The notes under the pieces: generated by a model | The model's database searches: none | Told to the model about the DNA's origin: nothing | Seen by the model: the letters and a program-made list of their open reading frames with translations, nothing else | Source of the DNA: JACRGC01 sp035288785 | GTDB taxonomy: Archaea > Micrarchaeota > Micrarchaeia > Norongarragalinales > SBBD01 | NCBI GenBank assembly: GCA_035288785.1 | Contig: DATDZF010000017.1 | Span: 1 to 28,420, forward strand | Direction: 5' to 3' | DNA length: 28,420 bases | Position numbers and translations under genes: made by a program | Shown here: piece after piece, positions 15,268 to 23,217 of the stretch | Layout of the letters: each line of letters starts with the position of its first letter | Position numbering within the stretch: position 1 is the stretch's first letter

Positions 15268-17118
15268 ATGGCGAATATCTTCAAGGCCTCTGGCATGTGG
15301 TTCCAAAATTGGGTGCACAGGCTCCAGCGCGTGGACGATGTCGGGCATGGCAGGAATTACAGCCGCATGTTTGAGAATTATGCAAGGGAAACGGGCCGTC
15401 TCCTCCGTTTGGCAAAGTTAAAACGCTCAAGGAGGGGCATTGATTTTGATGCTGCTGCCGGGCTTACCCACGAGCTCATAAGGGGGCTTGATCTTGCGCA
15501 CGCCGCCAATCTTGCCGATGCTACCGAAAGGGGGATTGTGCTGCGGCGGGTATCGAATGCCGATGTGCCCCCTGAATTCGGCGTCCATTTTGACCACGCC
15601 CCTGATTTCAAAAGACAGATGGCAAGCAATGCCCTTGGCTACTACCGCCTCTCAGAAGATCCCGCGGATTATTTGAGCATACCGGGCATTGTGGAAAACA
15701 TGCATCCAAAATCAGTGCTTATAGTGGATATTTCGGGTGCTCTTGCCGCAAGCGGCCCAAATAAGCTTAAGGACGCTCGAAAGATCATCTCGCATTTGAC
15801 CACCCTTGCAAGGTCGCGCGGGAAGAATATAGCAGTCCTGGCCGACCACAAGGGCCTTGGCTCCCTCTTCCTAAGCGGCCCGTTTGCCTATGCCGGCAAA
15901 AAAGATCCCAAAACAAATGAGTGGTTAGAAAATCCCGGCGCATTTTCAGCGCATGCATCCCTTGCCGGGAGGGTATACTTTGCAAAGGCCGCAAGGGCAG
16001 CATTTGGGAATACGCGTGTTCCTACCGGTGCGATCCGTGACATCCACTTCAAATCAGGGGAAAATCCGGATGTCAACCGCCAATACGGCCGCATATCCCA
16101 TTACCTTGACCTAACTCATGGCAAGGAATTCGGTTTTGAGCTCTCCCAGGGCGGATTTGGCGGCTTCCAGGAGATACTTCTTGATTTCCTTAGGCACTCA
16201 GGTACGCCTAGGCCCTCGTTGATGATGATGGAAATGACCTATTGGCGGCCGCTTGGCGAGGCAAAGCTTAGCGAAAATTTCAAGCTTGAAACCATCCCCG
16301 AAATCAGGGAGGAAAATGGCGCCTTGGCCTACGACCATCTGGCGTTGAGGGAAAGGATCAGCCAACCCGGCGAGGGGATAGTATATTTCCCAAATCCCAC
16401 CAATCCTGGAAGCCAGCAGCTCACAAGGAAAGGGTGGCGGGATCTGATCCACCATCTCCACAAGGACAAGCTATTGATATTCGACCATACTTTGGTGCAA
16501 CAGTTCGGCAACGAGGGGATTGTTGAGGGCCGCAGGCAGATGCTTCATGACATCCTCAGCTTTGCCAACAATAATGGCAAAAAGGTTGCTGTCGTCTGGT
16601 CTGCATCAAAGGCGCTGGCGATTCCGGAACAAAAGGTGGGTGGCATCCTCTGGAGCAAGCCCGCTCTTGCCATTTCCGATGTGAGGACAAGCCCCCGGCC
16701 ATTCATGCTGGAGGACTTAAAGGAGGGAGTCGATTTCCTGTCTGGGAAGCATGAAAGTATGGAGATAAAGTATGCAAGGGAAGCGCACGATACGGGCCGC
16801 TTCCTGCAGACTATCGGCGGGCTTGTTAGATTCGTCCGTCCGCGCAATACCGTGTACGCAACATCCGTATTTTCCAGCTTCCATGGAACGCCATTTGACC
16901 TACCTCCTGGATTGAGCATGGATCACGTGATACGGCATGTGCCGGATGGTTACCTGAAAGACCATGGGCTTAGGTCCATGACTTTCCTAGGAGGAAGGCG
17001 CGACCATTATGATAATTATATACGGCTTGCTGCAGCGCCGGAGCCGGTTCTTATGCGTGTCATCAATGCGGTCAGCAAAGCCGTCCCCAAGGCGGCCGCT
17101 GAAATCCAAAGAGAATGA
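15268..17118 (+). CDS. PLP-dependent aminotransferase-like protein with a long N-terminal extension
   Basis: A 616-residue protein. Its second half follows the order of fold-type I PLP enzymes: a glycine-rich helix start SQGGFGGFQEILLDFLRH (about 293-310), a strand-helix with MEMTYWRPLG (about 321-330), PNPTNPGSQQLT (about 375-386, like NPNNPTG), LLIFDHTLVQQFG (Asp about 406, expected to bind the PLP ring nitrogen) and VVWSASKALAIPEQKVGGI (Lys about 448, the expected Schiff-base lysine). These match class I/II aminotransferases but are divergent. Residues 1-285 have no counterpart in the usual 400-residue enzymes, though MHPKSVLIVDIS and KNIAVLADH look like strands of an alpha/beta domain. 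No membrane segment. Reaction unknown. The gene stands alone, with an inverted repeat in its promoter. Confidence 0.75.
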   Translation: MANIFKASGMWFQNWVHRLQRVDDVGHGRNYSRMFENYARETGRLLRLAKLKRSRRGIDFDAAAGLTHELIRGLDLAHAANLADATERGIVLRRVSNADVPPEFGVHFDHAPDFKRQMASNALGYYRLSEDPADYLSIPGIVENMHPKSVLIVDISGALAASGPNKLKDARKIISHLTTLARSRGKNIAVLADHKGLGSLFLSGPFAYAGKKDPKTNEWLENPGAFSAHASLAGRVYFAKAARAAFGNTRVPTGAIRDIHFKSGENPDVNRQYGRISHYLDLTHGKEFGFELSQGGFGGFQEILLDFLRHSGTPRPSLMMMEMTYWRPLGEAKLSENFKLETIPEIREENGALAYDHLALRERISQPGEGIVYFPNPTNPGSQQLTRKGWRDLIHHLHKDKLLIFDHTLVQQFGNEGIVEGRRQMLHDILSFANNNGKKVAVVWSASKALAIPEQKVGGILWSKPALAISDVRTSPRPFMLEDLKEGVDFLSGKHESMEIKYAREAHDTGRFLQTIGGLVRFVRPRNTVYATSVFSSFHGTPFDLPPGLSMDHVIRHVPDGYLKDHGLRSMTFLGGRRDHYDNYIRLAAAPEPVLMRVINAVSKAVPKAAAEIQRE

Positions 17119-17131
17119 GCGCGGAGGGTGG
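17118..17131 (+). repeat. Distal copy of the tRNA-Ser 3' end (att-like)
   Basis: The 14-base sequence AGCGCGGAGGGTGG overlaps the stop codon of the PLP-fold gene and is identical to 17857-17870, which is the discriminator, 3' acceptor strand and part of the T-stem of the minus-strand tRNA. GACTT also recurs shortly after each copy. Such a copy is what an integrated element leaves at its far border. The 740 bases between the copies contain one AT-rich orphan gene. Confidence 0.6.
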
Positions 17132-17166
17132 ATGTGACTTAAAGTTAGCTGTTACAGCGGGAAAAA

Positions 17167-17784
17167 TCAATAAGGCCTTGTTCCGCAGGAAAAATGAGTT
17201 TCATCGATTTTCCAATTTGTCCCATCAAAAGGATTTCCATCACTTAGGCAATAAGAAATAACTCCGTAATCAGACGCTAAACATCCATTTTTACCGCAAC
17301 CAATGGGGTTCCAATTGCCATTTGTTGAATTCACACATGTCGAAGCGCTCATAAGATATGTCTTGCAATCTTGCAAAGTAGGGTATTTTATCCGGTTCAT
17401 CTGATTCTGGAAATCTTGGCCTCTAATGTATACTGATGCAATTGAAACCGCCACGTAAATGATGAAGAATATTAACATACCCTTCCTTGTTTTTTCTTTT
17501 TCCTCTAAATATTTCTCCAAAAAGCCTGCGATCAGGTAAAGATAAATAATTTCTATCGCAATAAATAATGGGAAAAGATTTAACGGGCTTTCATACAGAT
17601 TCAGAAATGCGAATATGCCCATGGGAACCAAAAGAAATATTCCCGCTATTACGCCAAGAATAGCAGTTAAACCCGAAAACAACATTAAAAACGCAGCACC
17701 GGACATAACGAGCAAAAAGGTAAAAATAATAAGCCTGTTTTTCGTGGGTTTTAGAGCGTCGAACCAATTAATTTTTTTTTGCAT
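17167..17784 (-). CDS. AT-rich orphan membrane protein with a Cys-containing C-terminal domain
   Basis: A 205-residue protein of unknown function. Residues about 18-37, 41-62, 68-88 and 102-121 are membrane helices; the C-terminal 80 residues are polar with six cysteines (DCKTYLMSAST, CVNSTNG, GCGKNGC, YCLSDGNPFDGTNW, FSCGTRPY), likely extracytoplasmic and disulfide-bonded. Base and codon use is clearly more AT-rich than in the neighbours. It lies between two copies of the tRNA-Ser 3' end, which suggests arrival by integration, although no integrase is seen. It has its own TATA-like element (CTTTTAAAGG on plus, 17815-17824) about 35 bases upstream of ATG 17784. Confidence 0.75.
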   Translation of the reverse strand: MQKKINWFDALKPTKNRLIIFTFLLVMSGAAFLMLFSGLTAILGVIAGIFLLVPMGIFAFLNLYESPLNLFPLFIAIEIIYLYLIAGFLEKYLEEKEKTRKGMLIFFIIYVAVSIASVYIRGQDFQNQMNRIKYPTLQDCKTYLMSASTCVNSTNGNWNPIGCGKNGCLASDYGVISYCLSDGNPFDGTNWKIDETHFSCGTRPY

Positions 17785-17858
17785 AATTTTTCCAAAAAAA
17801 ATGACGAATTAGCCACTTTTAAAGGTATCTTTTCTATCCCGAAGTAGGGATCATAAAG

Positions 17859-18148
17859 CGCGGAGGGTGGGACTTCCTGCAATGCGCTACTGGATAAATA
17901 AAAACAGTCGGGCTTTCTTTCCAGCGGCGCCTTCCGCCACTTTCTTTTTGAAAAAAAGAAAGGGGCAAGGCATTCGAACCCACGCGACGATTACTCATCA
18001 ACAGCTATCTGTTAGCTGCAACCTATTAGCAGGCTTGCGTACCTCAATTTCTGGTTTCCAGGGCAAAAGACTTTCTTTTTCTCCCAAGGGTCTTTTTCTT
18101 TTGAAAAGAAAAAGAGGCTTGCCGCCATAGCCACTAGGCGACCTCCGC
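17859..18148 (-). tRNA. Class II tRNA, probably Ser (GCT), with at least two introns including one in the T-arm
   Basis: The ends pair perfectly: acceptor GCGGAGG (18142-18148) with CCTCCGC (17860-17866), discriminator G (17859). The D-arm GCC-TAGTGGCTAT-GGC follows. The T-arm is split: GTGGG TTCGAA (17973-17983) and T CCCAC (17867-17872), separated by a 100-base intron (17873-17972) at about 59/60. A second intron of 84-85 bases lies between two copies of GCAAGCCT (18115-18122 and 18031-18038). If cut at 30/31, a GCAAC/GTTGC anticodon stem forms around CTGCTA, giving anticodon GCT. Three loop bases and about 17 variable-region bases are then in excess, so a third small intron is possible and the anticodon arm is not fully resolved. 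Long variable region and G73 favour Ser over Leu. Both introns hold long pyrimidine/purine hairpins (17940-17962; 18092-18114). Confidence 0.75.
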
Positions 18149-18169
18149 ACGGAACCATTTGGGAAAAGA

Positions 18170-18203
18170 GGATTATTAATATAATGGTATTTACTAATCG
18201 GTT
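18170..18203. promoter_or_regulatory. Divergent promoter for tRNA-Ser and the SRPBCC operon
   Basis: The AT-rich core GATTATTAATATAAT (18170-18184) reads as a TATA box on both strands. On minus it is about 25-30 bases before the tRNA start at 18148. On plus, TAATCGGTT (18195-18203) follows about 20 bases later, near the expected start of the SRPBCC transcript; the same word lies in the PLP-fold gene promoter. GGTGGAG (18219-18225) is the ribosome-binding site of ATG 18228. Confidence 0.55.
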
Positions 18204-18227
18204 AGATAGCGGAAGGGGGGTGGAGAA

Positions 18228-18632
18228 ATGGGCAAAAACAAAATAGTTCAGGAGGTTCTCTTGCCGGCAAGCCCTGCCGAAGTGTATGATATGCTGGCCG
18301 ATCCAAGGAAGCATTCCGAATTCACGGGTGCAAAGGCAGCCGGGACTGATAGGCTTGGCGGAAAGTTCTCCACTTGGGATGGGTACTCATTTGGCAGGAA
18401 CCTGGACCTTGCCCGCGGGAAGAAAATCGTGCAGGAGTGGCAAACTACCAACTGGCCAAAGGGTGCAAAACCGTCCAAGGTAATCCTTTCATTTTATGCA
18501 AAAGGCAAAGGCACCTTGCTCAAATTTATGCAGGCGGATGTCCCATCCGAGCTATTGGGAGATCTGAAACAGGGATGGATAGATTTTTACTGGAACCCTC
18601 TCAAGGAATATTTCAAAAAAGGGAAAAGATGA
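18228..18632 (+). CDS. SRPBCC/AHSA1-like ligand-binding domain protein
   Basis: A 134-residue single-domain protein of the SRPBCC (START-like) fold. It opens with IVQEVLLPASPAEVYDMLADPRKHSEFTGAKA, the usual first strand and helices, then GGKFSTWDGYSFGRNLDLARGKKIVQEWQTTNWPKG, which is typical of AHSA1-type members, and ends with the long C-terminal helix (GDLKQGWIDFYWNPLKEYFKKG). These proteins bind hydrophobic ligands in a deep cavity; the ligand is unknown. The stop overlaps the start of the next gene (ATGA), so the two are coexpressed. A strong GGTGGAG ribosome-binding site precedes ATG 18228. Confidence 0.9.
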   Translation: MGKNKIVQEVLLPASPAEVYDMLADPRKHSEFTGAKAAGTDRLGGKFSTWDGYSFGRNLDLARGKKIVQEWQTTNWPKGAKPSKVILSFYAKGKGTLLKFMQADVPSELLGDLKQGWIDFYWNPLKEYFKKGKR

Positions 18633-19543
18633 AGCAGATAAATTGGGGAACCGTGCTTTTTGCCGTTGCACTGATGGCGGTAATCTACGGCCTCCTTAAG
18701 GTTTTCAACGGCGAGCAGCACATGGATGAAATAAACATTGCCGTGGGGGTAGCTTCTGCCCTTCTCTACATTCTCTCCATTGCATTTTGGAATGTCGCGT
18801 GGGGCAGATTCATAAGGTTGGATACGCCTGCCTCGATTCAGGCCGGTTTTGCTGCGCAGCTTGGGGGGCTTACCCCCTTTAGCCTTGGCGCGGATTTCCT
18901 CCGGGGGGTTTTAGCGAAGGGAAATGGCAGGAAATTCGTAGACGGATTTGCCGCCAGTTTTGCTTCCAAATTCCATAAAATCTGGATCGCGCTTGCATTT
19001 TCCTCCCTTGGCGTAGGGGCGCTATTACTCAATCATTCTCAACTCGAAGGCAGTATACTCTTTGGAATTGGCATACCAATCCTGATGCTCGTTGGGCTCT
19101 ATTTCCTGACCAGGAATTATGCCTCCATCCTGATTTCGACCATTTCCATGCGGAAAATTCGCCGGGAGGATATCCGCGATTTTTCGAAAAAATTGCGGTG
19201 GTTTATCGACTCTCCGGATAAGTCAATACTTGCACTCCTTTTCCTCTCCTTGGCATTCGAGTTCCTTTCGTTTTACCTTGCTTTTTATGCACTTTCGATA
19301 CCCCTCGATTTAGTTACCGCTTACCTGGTGTTCATACTTCTCTTTTTTGCCTCAAAAGCGTTATTTGTCCCCCAGGGGATTGGCATCACGGAACTGGTGG
19401 GGATATTTGTCCTCGGCGGTTCAGCAGGGATATCGCTTGTAGCGGCTGGACTTCTCCTCTGGAATGTTGTTCGGATCTGGATCCCAACAATTGTGGCGGG
19501 GATCTTCGCGTTTTCAGAAGGTAAAAAATTAGCGGAATTATGA
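18629..19543 (+). CDS. Flippase-like membrane protein (UPF0104/LPG synthase transmembrane family)
   Basis: A 304-residue membrane protein with seven or eight predicted helices. The pattern SIAFWNVAWGRFIRL, GFAAQLGGLTPFSLGADFLRG, KFVDGFAASFASKFHKIW and the late FVPQGIGITELVGIFVLGG is characteristic of the lysylphosphatidylglycerol-synthase transmembrane/UPF0104 group (YbhN-like), several of which are thought to move lipids or glycolipids across the membrane. ATG 18629 overlaps the upstream TGA with GGGAAAAG before it; longer in-frame starts lie inside the SRPBCC gene and are rejected. Pairing with a START-like protein suggests a lipid-handling unit, which is inference. Confidence 0.87.
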   Translation: MKQINWGTVLFAVALMAVIYGLLKVFNGEQHMDEINIAVGVASALLYILSIAFWNVAWGRFIRLDTPASIQAGFAAQLGGLTPFSLGADFLRGVLAKGNGRKFVDGFAASFASKFHKIWIALAFSSLGVGALLLNHSQLEGSILFGIGIPILMLVGLYFLTRNYASILISTISMRKIRREDIRDFSKKLRWFIDSPDKSILALLFLSLAFEFLSFYLAFYALSIPLDLVTAYLVFILLFFASKALFVPQGIGITELVGIFVLGGSAGISLVAAGLLLWNVVRIWIPTIVAGIFAFSEGKKLAEL

Positions 19544-19654
19544 TCTTAATTGAATACGTAATGAATTTGGATTAAATGAGACCGGGTTGGTTTTGAACAA
19601 CATTATTGGGAGCAATTCCCGCCAAATATAAATCAGGAAAAAATGAAGCAATCA

Positions 19655-20311
19655 TTACGCTGCTTGGGCGGCCTCCTCGGCCTTTGAAAGCTTCTTCTTT
19701 GTCACTTTCAGAGCGTAGAATGCCTCGCTCTCAAGCCGGTTCAGGTGCGCGGCAATCTCCTTGATGGTTTCCTTGAGGTCCGGCTGGATGTTGTACTCCA
19801 GTGCATTCACCTTGCGGTTGGTCTTTTCTATTTCCCTAAGTAGCCTGCGCAGCGCGGTCTCGAATTCCGCGAGCTTAATTATCAGGTCTAGCGCCTTCTC
19901 GAAATGCTCCACCGCATCATCGAACTTTGCGGATGATCCTTGGATGCTATAGCCCCTGCCTTCGAGGTCCTTGCGCACATCAATCCCGCGAATTTCGGCG
20001 ATTTTGACCCCCATGATGTTCCGGGTATGGACTTCGATTTCCGGCACCTTTTTTGAGGCTATTGCCGCGGTTTCCACGAATAGGTCGCCATGGAATGCCT
20101 TTGCAATCGCAAGCGCCTTGAATGCCGCGGCCATTTCCGCGTCCACCTCCCCCCGGAGGTTTTTTGCCTTCTTGACTATCTTGAAGAATTCCGGGACCAG
20201 TGCATCCCTCTTCTGCTTTAGGATATGGTGGCCCTTTGTTGCAAGCAAAAGTTTGGACTTGGTGTTTAGCATTTCCATTCTTGTAGGCCGTACGGATTCC
20301 TTTCCTGCCAT
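19655..20311 (-). CDS. atpD: A-type ATP synthase subunit D
   Basis: A 218-residue central-stalk subunit, predicted almost entirely as two long helices. The N-terminus (RPTRMEMLNTKSKLLLATKGHHILKQKRDALV) and the second conserved block (RRLLREIEKTNRKVNALEYNIQPDLKETIKEIAAHLNRLE) are diagnostic of the archaeal/vacuolar D subunit, which rotates inside the A3B3 head. The Ala-rich C-terminus (AEEAAQAA) is short. In most archaea atpD directly follows atpB on the same strand; here it is on the opposite strand, upstream of atpA and separated from it by tatD. It starts 77 bases after tatD on the same strand and may share its transcript. Confidence 0.96.
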   Translation of the reverse strand: MAGKESVRPTRMEMLNTKSKLLLATKGHHILKQKRDALVPEFFKIVKKAKNLRGEVDAEMAAAFKALAIAKAFHGDLFVETAAIASKKVPEIEVHTRNIMGVKIAEIRGIDVRKDLEGRGYSIQGSSAKFDDAVEHFEKALDLIIKLAEFETALRRLLREIEKTNRKVNALEYNIQPDLKETIKEIAAHLNRLESEAFYALKVTKKKLSKAEEAAQAA

Positions 20312-20388
20312 TTTTCAGATCACCAAGAATATTTTCATTGGTTGGATGCAAACAATCATTTGTCCATCCGCCCCAGCACTCCCCCTAT

Positions 20389-21126
20389 TCAGAAAGATAC
20401 CTCAAAAAATTTGGACGCATTTGCCATGAGCGCATGCTCAACTTCCTGCAATGGAATTGCCTTAAGCTCCGCAATCCTCTCGACCGCAAACCTGACGTTT
20501 GCGGGCTCATTCCTTCCCCCGGTCCATAAATATGGCGAATCGGTCTCGGAGAGGAGGTTATTTAGGGGCGCTGTTTTTATAACTTTATCGACGTCCTTGC
20601 TCTTCAATGTTGAAATGGAAAAATAATACCCCCTCCTAAGGGCCTCCTGGGCGAATTTTGCGTCGTTGAAAAAATGGAGCATCACCTTTTGCATGGGGAA
20701 ATCCTTGAGGACCAGGAAAAGGTCCGGATAGGCCTTCCGGCAATGGGTCACCACCGGAAGCCCGAGCTTTTCTGCCAAGATCAGCTGTTCACGGAAAACC
20801 TGCCGCTGCCTTTCCCTATCCTTCTCCTCAGGAAAATAATGGTATTCGAGGCCAATTTCCCCAATTGCGATCGCATCCTCCGCATTCCTCTCGATGAATT
20901 CAAATTCCTCCCTAGCATTTGCTGTTGTTGCGTAATGGGGCGCAAGCCCTATTGCCGCATACACGAAATCCTTGTTTTGGCGCCTAAGCGAAAGGGTCGT
21001 TTCATTCTGCTCCAGGTTCCCGCCCGTCTCAACGATCCTATCCAGCGCCTTTTTAGCCCTAGCCAGCACCTCGTGCCGGTCCTGGTTGAACTGCTCGTGC
21101 ATTATGTGGCAGTGTGCATCGATCAT
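20389..21126 (-). CDS. tatD: TatD-family metal-dependent DNase/hydrolase
   Basis: A 245-residue metal-dependent hydrolase with a TIM-barrel fold. The metal ligands are visible: MIDAHCH at the N-terminus (His-x-His), AIGEIGLEYHY (Glu), PVVTHCRKA (His), VMLHFF (His) and LSETDSPYL (Asp). TatD proteins are 3'-5' exonucleases or general phosphodiesterases linked to DNA repair or turnover; some archaeal relatives may act on other substrates. Length and motif order match the family. It is divergent from atpA across 214 bases, with a TATA-like CGTATTAAGC about 25 bases upstream of ATG 21126 on minus. Confidence 0.93.
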   Translation of the reverse strand: MIDAHCHIMHEQFNQDRHEVLARAKKALDRIVETGGNLEQNETTLSLRRQNKDFVYAAIGLAPHYATTANAREEFEFIERNAEDAIAIGEIGLEYHYFPEEKDRERQRQVFREQLILAEKLGLPVVTHCRKAYPDLFLVLKDFPMQKVMLHFFNDAKFAQEALRRGYYFSISTLKSKDVDKVIKTAPLNNLLSETDSPYLWTGGRNEPANVRFAVERIAELKAIPLQEVEHALMANASKFFEVSF

Positions 21127-21340
21127 AGAACATCATCGTCAGCGGATGTTTGCTTAATACGCCGCATCCAATTGGGCCGGCGGCAAACCTCAATGCATCA
21201 TCCGCATCAGGGCTCACTTACAACAATATGTATAAAAATGTTTTTCCCATTTAAATATCTCACATCTGATATCGTCCAACACCCTTTTCAGGCTAGTTTA
21301 AGGTGCAGGGCTCAAGGAACGGGTAAAAAAAGGTTCAGTT

Positions 21341-23077
21341 ATGGCTTCCAATGGAGCGGTGCTATCCAAGATTTCGGGCCCGGTCGTGCAGGCAACTGGC
21401 ATGCTGGGGGCCCAAATCAATGAGATCGTGAAAGTGGGCGAAAACGAGCTTATGGGCGAAATCATAGCCCTTAGGTATGACCGCGCATCAATCCAGGTTT
21501 ATGAGGAAACCTCCGGCCTTAGGCCCGGGGAGAAAGTGGAACGCACCCATGCCGCCCTTTCGCTCGAGCTAGGGCCTGGCCTCCTTTCAAGCATATTCGA
21601 CGGGATCCAGCGGCCGCTTGAGTCCATCCGCGAGAAGAGCGGCGATTTCATTGCGAGGGGAATTTCCGTCCCTGCCCTTGACCGCAAGAAAAAATGGAAA
21701 TTCGAGCCCAAGGCAAGGAAGGGCGATTCACTCAAGGCGGGGGATGTCCTTGGCACCGTCCAGGAAATCGATCTCGAGCATCGCATCATCGTCCCAAACG
21801 GCATCGAGGGCAAGCTCGCCTCAATTGAAAGCGGGAATTTCAACGTGACGGAAAAAATCGCCGAGATTGGGGGGAAGGATGTGACACTCTCCCAAAAATG
21901 GCCAGTCCGGATCCCACGCCCCTATTCTGAAAAATTGCCCCTCACGCTCCCCCTCATTACTGGAAAACGCATCGTCGACACTTTCTTCCCCGTTACAAAA
22001 GGCGGCACTGCGGCAATTCCTGGCCCCTTTGGGTCCGGTAAGACGGTCAATCAGCAAGATTTGGCAAAATATGCCGATGCCGATATCATCATCTATGTTG
22101 GATGCGGGGAACGCGGTAATGAGATGACCGATGTGCTGACTGAATTCCCGAAATTGGTTGACCCGAAAAACAAGAAGCCCCTTATGAACCGTACCGTACT
22201 TGTTGCGAACACTTCAAATATGCCTGTGGCTGCGAGGGAGGCAAGCATTTACACCGGAATCACCCTGGCCGAATACTACCGTGACCAGGGCTATGATGTG
22301 GCAATGATGGCCGATAGCACTTCCAGATGGGCGGAGGCGATGCGGGAAATATCGGGCAGGATGGAAGAGATGCCTGGCGAGGAGGGCTACCCTGCCTATT
22401 TGGCGAAAAGGCTTGCAGAGTTTTATGAGAGGGCGGGCAGGGTTAAAACCACAGGAAGCAAGGAAAGGACCGGCTCCGTTTCATTGGTGGGCGCAGTTTC
22501 GCCTCCTGGCGGCGACCTTTCCGAACCGGTTTCCCAGGGCACCCTCCGGGTTACAAAAGTTTTCTGGGCACTTGATGCCAACCTTTCAAGGAGGAGGCAC
22601 TACCCCGCGATCAATTGGCTGAAGAGCTACTCGCTCTATTTGGATGATTTGCGCTCATGGTATGGGGAAAACGTCTCGGCCGACTTTTACGAGCTAAGGA
22701 ATAAGGCAATGCAGCTGTTGCAAAAGGAAGCGGAGCTCCAGGCAATTGTCCAGTTGATTGGCTCTGATGCGCTGCCGGATAGGGAACGGCTGGTTTTGGA
22801 AGTGACCAAAATGATCCGGGAGGATTTCCTTCAGCAGAATTCGTACGATGAGGTGGATGTTTACACCTCCCTTAAGAAGCAGTATGGAATGCTCAAGGTC
22901 ATAATCCACTTCTACGACAATGCGCTCATAGCACTACAGCGCGACGTGCCTTACGATAAGATTGCAAGCGTGAAAGAGAAGCACACGATTTCGCTCCTAA
23001 AGCGCCAAAAGGAGGACGAAGCGTCGAAAACAATCTCGGAGCTGATGAAGAGCCTCGATACTGCATTCCTGAAATGA
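21341..23077 (+). CDS. atpA: A-type ATP synthase subunit A (catalytic)
   Basis: A 578-residue catalytic subunit of the archaeal ATP synthase head. The Walker A motif GPFGSGKT is near residues 228-235, followed by CGERGNEMTDVL, the Walker B-type block VAMMADSTSRWAEAMREISGRMEEMPGEEGYPAYL, and the VSPPGGDLSEPV signature. The long non-homologous region typical of A subunits (about 110-190) is present. There is no intein. ATG 21341 gives the normal N-terminus; a possible TATA (AGTTTAAGGT, 21293-21302) lies about 40 bases upstream. The atpB gene follows after an unusually wide gap of 140 bases. Other subunits must be encoded elsewhere. Confidence 0.98.
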   Translation: MASNGAVLSKISGPVVQATGMLGAQINEIVKVGENELMGEIIALRYDRASIQVYEETSGLRPGEKVERTHAALSLELGPGLLSSIFDGIQRPLESIREKSGDFIARGISVPALDRKKKWKFEPKARKGDSLKAGDVLGTVQEIDLEHRIIVPNGIEGKLASIESGNFNVTEKIAEIGGKDVTLSQKWPVRIPRPYSEKLPLTLPLITGKRIVDTFFPVTKGGTAAIPGPFGSGKTVNQQDLAKYADADIIIYVGCGERGNEMTDVLTEFPKLVDPKNKKPLMNRTVLVANTSNMPVAAREASIYTGITLAEYYRDQGYDVAMMADSTSRWAEAMREISGRMEEMPGEEGYPAYLAKRLAEFYERAGRVKTTGSKERTGSVSLVGAVSPPGGDLSEPVSQGTLRVTKVFWALDANLSRRRHYPAINWLKSYSLYLDDLRSWYGENVSADFYELRNKAMQLLQKEAELQAIVQLIGSDALPDRERLVLEVTKMIREDFLQQNSYDEVDVYTSLKKQYGMLKVIIHFYDNALIALQRDVPYDKIASVKEKHTISLLKRQKEDEASKTISELMKSLDTAFLK

Positions 23078-23096
23078 GCAATAAATGATGTATTTT

Positions 23097-23133
23097 TTGA
23101 ATTCAAGCGGAGAAGATGGGGGCAAGTTGCCCC
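23097..23133 (+). repeat. Palindromes in the atpA-atpB gap
   Basis: TTGAATTCAA (23097-23106) is a perfect palindrome and GGGGCAA-G-TTGCCCC (23119-23133) a near-perfect one. The second could fold as a GC-rich hairpin between the two cotranscribed subunit genes, reducing read-through or protecting the upstream message. No copy of the atpA end follows, so it is not clearly of the S17/S4e element type. Confidence 0.5.
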
Positions 23134-23217
23134 TAAAGGCATGCAATTGTTGGCAAAATTTAGGTAAATAGTCCTGAACGATATGCCAGTTTAGAAAAAA
23201 ACCATTTTGTGAAACAT

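Noticed and set aside
18001..18018. CAGCT-AACAGAT-AGCTG read as the anticodon arm of a tRNA-Leu(CAG)
   Set aside because: It gives a good length (86 bases) but lacks U33, and G73 does not fit archaeal leucine tRNA. Kept only as a note because the anticodon arm is not fully solved.
18374..18628. Longer N-terminus for the flippase-like protein
   Set aside because: The added residues overlap the SRPBCC gene in another frame and look unlike a protein of this family; ATG 18629 overlaps the upstream stop as in coupled operons.
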